Origin: CAZNQW01 sp964575225
Lineage (GTDB): Bacteria; Chloroflexota; Anaerolineae; JAAYZQ01
DNA length: 5,712 nucleotides
Assembly: GCA_964575225.1 (NCBI GenBank)
Contig: CAZNQW010000247.1
Span: forward strand, 1-5,712
Reading direction: 5' to 3'
Shown here: positions 1 through 5,688 of the stretch, piece after piece
Layout of the letters: the number at the start of each line of letters is the position of its first letter
Position numbering within the stretch: the stretch's first letter is position 1
Made by a program: the position numbers and the translations under genes
The notes under the pieces: model-generated
Seen by the model: the letters and a program-made list of their open reading frames with translations, nothing else
What the model was told of the DNA's origin: nothing
Database searches by the model: none

Positions 1-69
1 GTCCACGATGAGCCGCAACGTGTTGCCCACGTCAATAAAGATTACGTCAATATGATGATTATCGTTCAT
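1..69 (-). CDS. HAD-superfamily hydrolase, N-terminal fragment (cut by window edge)
   Basis: Only the first 23 codons are present; the gene continues beyond the left edge. The translation from the ATG at 69 contains the stretch VIFIDVGNTLRLIV at residues 9-22. This is a HAD motif I: a hydrophobic beta strand ending in the nucleophile Asp13, then Gly-Asn-Thr-Leu. HAD enzymes with this motif are mostly cytosolic phosphatases using an aspartyl-phosphate intermediate. The position two residues after the nucleophile, often a second Asp acting as acid/base, is Gly15 here; this DxGNTL variant is common in the superfamily, so activity cannot be judged. The Shine-Dalgarno is weak (AGGA about 10 nt before the ATG). 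It lies 104 bp after the binding-protein gene, same strand, separated by a hairpin, so it is probably the last-seen operon member, expressed at a lower level. Family is fairly sure; substrate is unknown. Confidence 0.72.
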   Translation of the reverse strand, partial: MNDNHHIDVIFIDVGNTLRLIVD

Positions 70-106
70 GATCTTGGATTCCTATCAAAGTAGCTTTCAT
101 TCCCGT

Positions 107-148
107 GGCCTTTGGACACGGACCTGCACGGCCCGTGTCCAAAGGGCC
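107..148 (-). repeat. Long inverted repeat (hairpin) between binding-protein and HAD genes
   Basis: Arms 107-121 and 133-148 pair over 15 bp with a single bulged base at 144 and an 11-nt loop (122-132). It starts 26 bp after the binding-protein stop codon. On the minus-strand transcript the stem is followed by ACGGGAATGAAAG, with no U tract, so it is not a canonical intrinsic terminator. I infer an mRNA 3' stabiliser or partial (possibly Rho-assisted) terminator that keeps the binding protein abundant relative to the downstream HAD enzyme. This arrangement is common after binding-protein genes of ABC operons. Confidence 0.75.
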
Positions 149-173
149 AAGTTCCTACGATGCTCGTCCAGCT

Positions 174-1418
174 TTACGGAGCAAGCAAACTTACCGCCCA
201 AAAGTCGCGTACCTTGCTCAAGTTTTGATAGGCAAACAGGTCATCACTGGGCCACAGCACGATGGAGTCTCGGGGAGGCATACCCTCTGCAAGCTCCAGA
301 CCTTCTACGCCCGCATAGGCCCCCATCTTGTTCCAGGGATCAAACCCTTCCTCGGAGAGAGCGAATTTGATGAACAGCTTGGCGGCATTGGGGTGCGGCG
401 CATTGTTGGCAATCCCCAGGTAGGTAGCCTTCAGAACACCCACTGTCGGTTCCAGTCCATAGCAGGGTGCCATCGCCAGTTCCCCCTCGAGGGTACTCTC
501 GTAGCTGGACAGGCCGGTCCAACCATACCCCGGCTCGACCGAGGGATCCATGCCCAGCGTGGCAAAGGCCGCGTCCACTTCGTCGCCACCAGGTTGGATG
601 CCCGGTTGATTCTGGGCCAGCTTGCGCAGGAATAGATACCCTGCGTTGGCGATATCCTCACTATAGGCTTCGTCCGTGGTCCACTCCTTGCCGTACAGCT
701 TTTGATAACTGGCAGCCATCTCGTCGGCGTGCTGCACAATGAGGGCGATCTTGGCTGTGGTGCTGCTGTCGGCAATGGGATTTTCCATGTAGAACTTGCC
801 AGCCAACTCGGGCTCAGTGAACTGCCACCAGTTGGTGACCGGACACTTGTCAGGGTTGATCTCATTGTTGTAGCCAATGACATCGACCGAGCGACGAGCA
901 ATGGCAAAGGGCCTATCGGCTGTGACCTCGGGCGCCACCAGGTCCGGGGGCATGTACCACCACAGCCACTGGTTGGGCAGGAACTCGCCATACAGCAAGT
1001 GCCCATCGCTATTGAACCACACATCGCCGACGACGTTGCCAGCCTCCTGCTCAGCCGACATCTTGACGGCAATATTATCCGTATCGCCTCCTGCCAGCTT
1101 GATATCTGGGTACAAGGCGTTCCAGGGTTCGATCAGTTTTTCGATTTTGGAAGAGTTGGAATAGACAACAACGCTCCCTTCCTTCTTGGCAGCCTCCTCA
1201 ATAGCAGCCCAGTCCTCGGTTTCCGGCGTCCACGGGCCGAGATTATTCGCCTTGGCCCATTCTTCGGCGGCTGTCAGTGTCTCCTCTACCGGGGCCGATT
1301 CAGTTGTCACCTCAGCGGGGGGCTGAACTTCCGGCACTGCGGTTGGCTCGGATGTGCCGCAGGCTGCCACCATTGCCACCAATAGCAAGACCATCAACCA
1401 CTTTGTCAACGTTTTCAT
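174..1418 (-). CDS. ABC transporter solute-binding lipoprotein, AfuA/FutA (COG1840) type
   Basis: This 414-residue extracytoplasmic protein captures the ligand and delivers it to the permease encoded upstream. Residues 1-20 form a lipoprotein signal: Lys2/Lys6, a Leu/Val-rich core, and lipobox VAAC with Cys20 as the lipidated residue. Residues 21-50 are a Pro/Glu/Thr/Val-rich linker. The mature domain opens with EEAAKKEGSVVVYSNSS (about 74-90), the usual first strand of this family, and includes AAKLFIKFALSEEGFDPW near 345-362, the typical C-terminal helix. A Trp-rich patch (W151, W153, W154) and two further cysteines (C192, C319) are visible. No adjacent Tyr-Tyr pair occurs anywhere, unlike ferric-binding FbpA/FutA proteins. 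The start was set at 1418 because AAGGAGGAGG lies 2 nt upstream and the signal peptide begins there. A longer frame to 1559 starts with TTG and would bury the signal peptide. The family is secure; the ligand is not, with a phosphorylated organic compound the leading inference. Confidence 0.93.
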   Translation of the reverse strand: MKTLTKWLMVLLLVAMVAACGTSEPTAVPEVQPPAEVTTESAPVEETLTAAEEWAKANNLGPWTPETEDWAAIEEAAKKEGSVVVYSNSSKIEKLIEPWNALYPDIKLAGGDTDNIAVKMSAEQEAGNVVGDVWFNSDGHLLYGEFLPNQWLWWYMPPDLVAPEVTADRPFAIARRSVDVIGYNNEINPDKCPVTNWWQFTEPELAGKFYMENPIADSSTTAKIALIVQHADEMAASYQKLYGKEWTTDEAYSEDIANAGYLFLRKLAQNQPGIQPGGDEVDAAFATLGMDPSVEPGYGWTGLSSYESTLEGELAMAPCYGLEPTVGVLKATYLGIANNAPHPNAAKLFIKFALSEEGFDPWNKMGAYAGVEGLELAEGMPPRDSIVLWPSDDLFAYQNLSKVRDFWAVSLLAP

Positions 1419-1420
1419 TG

Positions 1421-1430
1421 CCTCCTCCTT
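1421..1430 (-). promoter_or_regulatory. Strong ribosome binding site that fixes the binding-protein start
   Basis: On the minus strand the sequence AAGGAGGAGG ends 2 nt before the ATG at 1418, so the AGGAGG copies sit at workable spacing. It is the strongest Shine-Dalgarno in the window. This fits the need for binding protein in excess of membrane components, and it rules out the longer TTG-started frame. Confidence 0.8.
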
Positions 1431-1512
1431 CCAGAGTTTGGTTTGATCTAGTGACCAACGAACACATAACTGACTCGCCTTTTCTTCTTCTGCCCGGCCT
1501 CCTTTCCCATCG

Positions 1513-1545
1513 CGAGGGGATCGAGGGGAACCAATCGCCCCCCCC
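1513..1545 (-). repeat. C8/G8 tract and tandem CCCCT repeats in the ATPase to binding-protein spacer
   Basis: The 137-bp spacer 1419-1555 has no gene. Within it, CGAGGGGA occurs twice (1513-1520 and 1522-1529), one base apart, next to a run of eight C at 1538-1545. On the minus-strand transcript this gives a G8 tract followed by two CCCCT segments, each of which could pair with the G tract. GGGACCA and TGGTTCCC flanking the tract can also pair with one bulge. I infer an mRNA structure just after the ATPase stop codon, possibly a processing or stability element that raises binding-protein expression. I saw no convincing promoter in the spacer. Confidence 0.4.
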
Positions 1546-1555
1546 TGGTCCCTTC

Positions 1556-2635
1556 TCAATTAGCAATGAGAATTCCGCTTGCCTTATCATAGAGGTTTAT
1601 CGCGTCTGGATTGAATTGCAGCCAGACTCTGTCATCCATCGCCACAGTGCTGGTCCCTGGCTCCTTGATCGTGATTTCCAGTTTTCCATAATGGGCCACA
1701 ACCGTAGTGTCGGCTCCGGCCGGCAGAACCGAGTACACCGTACACTCTAGAGCGCCATCGACGGGTTCGCTCGAAATGGCAATGTCTTCCGGGCGGATGG
1801 CCACGATCACGGGCCCCGAAGCCCGCGTGTTGTTCATGGCGAGGGAAAAGGAGCCCACCTCCAAACGGTTGTGGCGGGCGATTCCCTCCAGCAAATTCAC
1901 TTTGGGATTCCCAATGAAATCTGCCACGAACAGATTGACGGGAAAGCGGTAGATGGTATCGGGGTCGCCCAATTGCTGAAGGATCCCTTCCTTCAGCACC
2001 GCAATCGCCGAGGACATCGTCAGCGCCTCTACCTGATCGTGGGTCACATAGATGGTGGTCGCGCCCGACACATGGTGAAGATGCTTGAGTTCCGCCCGCA
2101 TATCCATACGCAGGCGCGCATCCAGGTTTGACAGTGGCTCGTCCATCAGAAACACTTTGGGGCGGTAAGCCAACATGCGGGCCAGGGCGATGCGTTGTTG
2201 TTGCCCGCCGCTCATCTCCCGTGGATAGCGATCCTCATACCCGTCCATTTGCACTTCGGCCAACGATTCCTTTACGCGACGATCCATCTCTTCCTTGGAC
2301 AGCTTTTGGACTTCTAGCGCAAAGGTCATATTTTTGTAAACCGTCATATGCGGCCACAAGGCATAGTTCTGAAACACCAGCCCGAGGTTCCTCTGCCCGG
2401 GAGGGAGGGAAATCCCCTGCAAATGAGAAAACACCAGCTTGTCTCCAATATAAATCTCGCCTCCATCCGGGTCTTCCAACCCGGCGATACACCGTAGAAG
2501 CGTCGTCTTGCCACAGCCCGAAGGTCCCAACAGCGTCAGGAACGAATCCGCTTCGATGACCAAGCTGACATCATCGACCGCCCGTACATCGCCAAACCGT
2601 TTGGTGAGATTGTTGATTGTGATCTTGGTTCCCAT
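1556..2635 (-). CDS. ABC transporter ATP-binding protein (FbpC/PotA/MalK-like, with TOBE domain)
   Basis: This 359-residue cytoplasmic ATPase drives the importer. The nucleotide-binding domain has all expected motifs: Walker A GPSGCGKTT at 37-45 (Lys43), Q-loop Gln89 in VFQN, signature MSGGQQQR at 141-148, Walker B VFLMDEP at 161-167 with catalytic Glu166, the D-loop in LSNLDARLR, and switch His199 in YVTHD. The signature begins with Met rather than the usual Leu, which is a tolerated change. Residues from about 240 to the end form the C-terminal TOBE-type extension (IRPEDI near 280), as in Fe3+, spermidine/putrescine and sugar importers. Length is normal for that class. The start ATG has GGAGG 5 nt upstream and lies 12 bp after the permease stop, so the two are likely translationally coupled. 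The enzyme looks fully functional; the motifs do not reveal the substrate. Confidence 0.96.
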   Translation of the reverse strand: MGTKITINNLTKRFGDVRAVDDVSLVIEADSFLTLLGPSGCGKTTLLRCIAGLEDPDGGEIYIGDKLVFSHLQGISLPPGQRNLGLVFQNYALWPHMTVYKNMTFALEVQKLSKEEMDRRVKESLAEVQMDGYEDRYPREMSGGQQQRIALARMLAYRPKVFLMDEPLSNLDARLRMDMRAELKHLHHVSGATTIYVTHDQVEALTMSSAIAVLKEGILQQLGDPDTIYRFPVNLFVADFIGNPKVNLLEGIARHNRLEVGSFSLAMNNTRASGPVIVAIRPEDIAISSEPVDGALECTVYSVLPAGADTTVVAHYGKLEITIKEPGTSTVAMDDRVWLQFNPDAINLYDKASGILIAN

Positions 2636-2647
2636 GATGTCCTCCGC

Positions 2648-4483
2648 CTACATTCCCAGGCCCTTTTTGAGGCTGCCACCCCGGAATCGGCTGATGATGA
2701 AATTACCCGTGGCGACCAGGGTAATCAGGATCAGGATGACCACATTGGCCATCTGTCCATCCCCATTTTCAATGTAAAACATCGTCTGACTGGCTAGCAC
2801 CTGGGTTTCGGGCGTGACCAGCAGAATGATTAACGAGAGTTCGCGCATGGTTGTGATAAAGGTCAGCAAAAAGCCTGAGACAAACCCAGCGCTGGTCAAG
2901 GGAAAGATGATGACCCGGAAACGCCGCCACACGCTGGCACCCGCTATCGAGGCCGCCTCTTCCAGCTCGCGACCCACCTGCATCATGGCCGACACCCCTG
3001 ACCGGGAAGAATAGGGAATGTGCTTGGCCACTGACACCACCACCAGCAGAGCGAACGTCCCATACAATGCCGGAATGGGCCCCAACGGCTTGACGAACAT
3101 GGCGATGTAGACCGCGCCAAAGGCAATTCCCGGTATCACGTAGGGGATAAAGGCCAGTTGCTCGACCAACTTGCTCAGACGGGTACCCCGGTTCTTGACA
3201 ATGGCATAGCCCAGCAAAATACCCAACAACGCTGTGAAAAAGGCGGTCCATAACGAGAGCCGGATCGAGTTCCAGGCCGTCCGCCAGATCTTGGGGTTGA
3301 GCAGAACCCCCGGCTCGCCATGGTTATAGATCGTGCCGCGTTCGCCGATCCAATGTTGCAGTGATAGGTTGCTCAGGCTATAGTTCCCATCCTTCAGCAT
3401 CAGCGACGACCAAATCAGTAGGCCCAGAGGAATCACGATGACAAGGACCTGAAAGAGAATCACGGCGACGGTCGCGACCTTTTTCATGGTCCCCAGCTTG
3501 CTGACTTGGGCCACAAAACCCCGCCCGCCGATGGTTTCGTAGCTCTTGCGGGTGCCCACCAGTTTCTGATTGACATTGATAATCGTCATCGAGAACAAGA
3601 TCAACACGATGGCCAGCACAAAGGAATCCGCTCGATCGCCCACCCCGATGCTGCCGCGGATCATGGTTGCGACCACGTAATACCGAACCGGTGTGCCCAG
3701 GATGTTGGGTCCACCAAAAGTACCCACGACCTTGGAAAAGGTCATGATAACTCCCGACAGGATTGCCGGCATTACCAGGGGAAAGGTGATCTTGCGCAGG
3801 ATGCGGCTGCGGCTGGCCCCTGCCAGTTCCCCGGCCTCTTCCAGGTTCGAATCGATGGACATCAGTGCCGCTGATACAAACAGGAAAAAGAAGGTGTAAT
3901 AGTGCAGCGCGCTACAGATCATGATGGGCACTGGCCCGTACGACAGCCAGTTGGGCGGGCTCTGCCCCACCAGGTATTCAAAGACCCCTGAAGTTCCACC
4001 CGACAACCGGTTTTTGAAAAACACGAGCCAGGCTTGAGCCAGGGTCCAGGAGGGCATGATGTAGGGGATCAGCGCCAACTGATTGACGAGTTTGCGCCCC
4101 GGCATGTCGGTGCGAATCACCAACCAGGCCAGCGATCCGCCGATCATCAATGCTAACAGGGTGGCCCCGGTGGCGATGGTCAGCGAATTCCGAAGGGGGG
4201 TGTACATGTAGATCTTACCCAACTGGCCGGTCATCATCCGGATGTAGTGATAAAGGGTAAGTCCTCCCACCTCAGCATCCGGCACGTTGACCAAATCACG
4301 GGGCTGCCAGGTCACTGTCGTCAGTACCATGCGATACAGGGGGATGATGATCATATAGAACATCACCACCAGCATGATCAAAGAGAGGAGGACCTCGGTG
4401 CGCGTCAGCCAGCGGAAGAACCTTCGAGCAGCCGCCACCAAACGCATGGAGGTGGACTGTGGAGCCATCGCGGAAGTTGCCAT
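2648..4483 (-). CDS. ABC transporter permease, fused two-domain (FbpB/AfuB-like)
   Basis: This 611-residue inner-membrane protein forms the whole translocation channel in one chain. It has two homologous BPD_transp_1 halves with about 12 membrane segments. In the first half these are near residues 31-50, 100-122, 135-155, 185-208, 238-255 and 287-303; in the second half near 335-358, 405-428, 440-462, 472-490, 530-552 and 577-597. Each half carries the EAA loop that contacts the ATPase: EAGELAGAS...FP at about 216-235 and EEAASIAGAS...FP at about 508-529. The two-domain fusion is the normal form for Fe3+-type permeases such as FbpB. The start was placed at ATG 4483 because GGGAGGG lies 4 nt upstream. 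The frame stays open to a GTG at 4546, but that adds an Arg-rich stretch with no Shine-Dalgarno over a palindrome. The partner ATPase follows after 12 bp. Confidence 0.95.
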   Translation of the reverse strand: MATSAMAPQSTSMRLVAAARRFFRWLTRTEVLLSLIMLVVMFYMIIIPLYRMVLTTVTWQPRDLVNVPDAEVGGLTLYHYIRMMTGQLGKIYMYTPLRNSLTIATGATLLALMIGGSLAWLVIRTDMPGRKLVNQLALIPYIMPSWTLAQAWLVFFKNRLSGGTSGVFEYLVGQSPPNWLSYGPVPIMICSALHYYTFFFLFVSAALMSIDSNLEEAGELAGASRSRILRKITFPLVMPAILSGVIMTFSKVVGTFGGPNILGTPVRYYVVATMIRGSIGVGDRADSFVLAIVLILFSMTIINVNQKLVGTRKSYETIGGRGFVAQVSKLGTMKKVATVAVILFQVLVIVIPLGLLIWSSLMLKDGNYSLSNLSLQHWIGERGTIYNHGEPGVLLNPKIWRTAWNSIRLSLWTAFFTALLGILLGYAIVKNRGTRLSKLVEQLAFIPYVIPGIAFGAVYIAMFVKPLGPIPALYGTFALLVVVSVAKHIPYSSRSGVSAMMQVGRELEEAASIAGASVWRRFRVIIFPLTSAGFVSGFLLTFITTMRELSLIILLVTPETQVLASQTMFYIENGDGQMANVVILILITLVATGNFIISRFRGGSLKKGLGM

Positions 4484-4496
4484 GCTGCCCTCCCGC

Positions 4497-4556
4497 CTAT
4501 CCTGAACCGGGCCGAGTCGCCGACTCGGTGGTCCAAACGTGAACACAGGTTTTCAT
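4497..4556 (-). CDS. Possible 19-residue leader peptide upstream of the permease
   Basis: On the minus strand an ATG at 4556 is preceded by a purine-rich GGAGGGGGAG, 3 nt away, and runs 19 sense codons to a TAG at 4497. The stop falls 13 nt before the permease ATG, just ahead of the permease Shine-Dalgarno. Codons 10-15 lie within the 17-bp palindrome at 4512-4528. The peptide would begin MKTCVHVWTT and has no known motif or obvious run of one regulatory amino acid. It may be a true leader or coupling ORF affecting permease translation, or a chance frame. The Shine-Dalgarno is the best argument for it; nothing else confirms it. Confidence 0.3.
   Translation of the reverse strand: MKTCVHVWTTESATRPGSG
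4512..4528. promoter_or_regulatory. 17-bp perfect palindrome in the permease leader
   Basis: CCGAGTCG (4512-4519), one central base, then CGACTCGG (4521-4528) form a perfect inverted repeat in the 107-bp gap between the regulator and permease genes. No U tract follows on the minus strand, so it is not an intrinsic terminator. It could be a protein operator or an RNA hairpin just upstream of the permease ribosome binding site. Its binding partner is unknown; the adjacent RpiR-type protein is one candidate. A weaker imperfect dyad (AAAC..TG spaced from CA..GTTT on the minus strand) lies beside it at 4535-4552. Confidence 0.5.
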
Positions 4557-4590
4557 GAACTCCCCCTCCATTGGCGGATTTTTCGGAATT

Positions 4591-5460
4591 CTATGGGACC
4601 ACGTCCAATCCCGACGCCGTTCTGAGTTGCTGAAAACGGTTGAGCGCGGCCAGGCTCTCCTCAGGTCGGGCCATGGCCACCGCCAGGATCATGGCATTGA
4701 GAATGGCCATGGGGACGGTGAGTGAGTGAAACGTAGAGACCGGCCCGCGGCGAGCCGCGAGGATGACATCGGCCTTGTCCCTAAGCATTGGGCCCAGTGT
4801 GTCGGTGAGCAAGATCGAGCGACATCCGGTCGCGCGGGCATCCTCCAATACGGTAGTCAATTCAGTTCGGACTACATGAAACCCGGTGGCCAATAGCACG
4901 TCGCCCGCCTCCATGAGTTGCAGCTTTTCCAGGAGGTGCCGTCCCGATTCGGTCATGGCAAACGTGAGGATGCCAAGGCGCCTGAAGCGAAGCTCTGCCA
5001 GGTGGGCCAAGATACTCGAGGGACCGCTGCCAAATACAAAGATCCGCTCGCCGCCCAACAAGAGTTCTACCGCTTGGTCAAAATCGGCCTGACTGACACT
5101 GTGGGAGGCTTCGGTAAGGTACTGGATCTCCATATCTAGCACCTTGGACAGCACATGGCCCTGGCTGCTGGACAACTCGCCTAGTTTTCGCTGCAACCGA
5201 CTGGCAGGCGTTGCCTTTTCCCGAAACAGGCCCTGGAGGCAACGCCGCAATTCCCGAAACCCTTCGTAGCCAACCGCTTGAGCGAAACGAACAATGGTCG
5301 CCTCGCTCACCTCCAAGCGGGCAGCCAGATCGACCGCCGGCAAAAAGGCGGCCTCATCGTAATTGGCCAAAAGGTAAGAGGCAATGCGCTGTTGGCTCTT
5401 GGTCAGGTGCGGAAGGCGGCTTTCCAATCTCTGCTGAAATTCGTCCAATCCCTCTTCCAT
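4591..5460 (-). CDS. RpiR/MurR-family transcriptional regulator (HTH + SIS)
   Basis: This 289-residue cytoplasmic DNA-binding protein probably controls this transporter operon. Residues about 10-78 form the HTH_6 domain, with the family pattern LTKSQQRIASYLLAN, then LAARLEVSEATIVRFAQAVG as the helix-turn-helix, then the GFRELR segment. Residues about 125-260 form a SIS domain, which in this family senses sugar phosphates: it opens with ERIFVFGSGPSS at 138-149, where the GSGxS loop is intact. The second ligand loop, usually a Ser-rich SxSG-type segment, reads ATGFHVVRTE at 191-200, so phosphosugar contacts may differ from classic members. Length is normal. The ATG at 5460 has AGGAG 4 nt upstream and follows the strong promoter at 5524-5552. 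It sits first in the operon, with no clear promoter between it and the permease gene, suggesting co-transcription and autoregulation. Whether it activates or represses cannot be told. Confidence 0.94.
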   Translation of the reverse strand: MEEGLDEFQQRLESRLPHLTKSQQRIASYLLANYDEAAFLPAVDLAARLEVSEATIVRFAQAVGYEGFRELRRCLQGLFREKATPASRLQRKLGELSSSQGHVLSKVLDMEIQYLTEASHSVSQADFDQAVELLLGGERIFVFGSGPSSILAHLAELRFRRLGILTFAMTESGRHLLEKLQLMEAGDVLLATGFHVVRTELTTVLEDARATGCRSILLTDTLGPMLRDKADVILAARRGPVSTFHSLTVPMAILNAMILAVAMARPEESLAALNRFQQLRTASGLDVVP

Positions 5461-5523
5461 ACATCTCCTCGCGGAACTGGGAATCCAGAATGAAACGATA
5501 TCACGCCCGGCTCATTATGCAAG

Positions 5524-5552
5524 ATTGTAGCACATTTTTCCCAAAATGTCAA
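5524..5552 (-). promoter_or_regulatory. Sigma-70-type promoter of the regulator-transporter operon
   Basis: On the minus strand, TTGACA (5552-5547) and TACAAT (5529-5524) are separated by exactly 17 bp. The -35 is a perfect match and the -10 differs from TATAAT at one position. A start site near 5517 is expected, giving a leader of roughly 57 nt to the regulator ATG. It faces leftward into the regulator gene and is the only strong promoter I see in the window, so it probably serves the whole operon. Confidence 0.85.
5532..5549. promoter_or_regulatory. Candidate operator: palindrome inside the promoter spacer
   Basis: ACATTTT (5532-5538) and AAAATGT (5543-5549) form perfect 7-bp arms separated by 4 bp (TCCC). 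The dyad fills the spacer between the -10 and -35 boxes and overlaps three bases of the -35. A protein bound here would block RNA polymerase. The RpiR-type product encoded immediately downstream is the obvious candidate, as autoregulation is common in that family; this pairing is inferred from position only. Confidence 0.6.
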
Positions 5553-5658
5553 GTATTCTTTCATTCATTTTCCTCCAGTTGAATCATTTCTCGGCAAATG
5601 CGATGAGCCACTCCGCGTCAAATTGTGCGCCTATCGATGGAGATAAGGGGCCTAACAC

Positions 5659-5688
5659 AAAAAACAGCCCCGCACCGAGGCGGGGCTG
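5659..5688 (-). terminator. Rho-independent terminator of an upstream leftward gene
   Basis: Arms CAGCCCCGC (5665-5673) and GCGGGGCTG (5680-5688) make a perfect 9-bp GC-rich stem with a 6-nt loop. On the minus strand the stem is followed directly by six T (5664-5659). It therefore ends a leftward transcript coming from beyond the right edge and insulates the operon promoter at 5524-5552 from read-through. The 24 bp to its right may include the tail of that gene, but no reading frame can be assigned. Between this terminator and the promoter (5553-5658) I see no convincing gene or promoter. Confidence 0.92.

Noticed and set aside
105..635. Plus-strand frame antisense to the 3' end of the binding-protein gene
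   Set aside because: It begins inside the intergenic hairpin and lies opposite confirmed coding sequence, with no recognisable protein features.
431..1072. Alternative minus-strand frame within the binding-protein gene
   Set aside because: Ser/Arg/Pro/Trp-rich translation typical of an out-of-frame reading of a GC-rich gene; the main frame has signal peptide and family motifs.
702..1385. Long plus-strand frame opposite the binding-protein gene
   Set aside because: It mirrors a well-supported lipoprotein gene; its translation shows no recognisable domain and it has no supported start or promoter. It is a codon-bias shadow.
1419..1559. N-terminal extension of the binding-protein frame to a TTG at 1559
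   Set aside because: It would place 47 charged residues before a clear lipoprotein signal peptide, overlap the ATPase end, and ignore the strong ribosome binding site next to the ATG at 1418.
4484..4546. Upstream GTG start for the permease
   Set aside because: No Shine-Dalgarno precedes the GTG, and the added residues are Arg/Gly/Pro-rich and cover a palindrome, while the ATG at 4483 has GGGAGGG at proper spacing.
4557..4660. Separate promoter for the transporter genes near the end of the regulator gene
   Set aside because: A TTGGAC-like -35 is present on the minus strand, but no -10 box lies at acceptable spacing.
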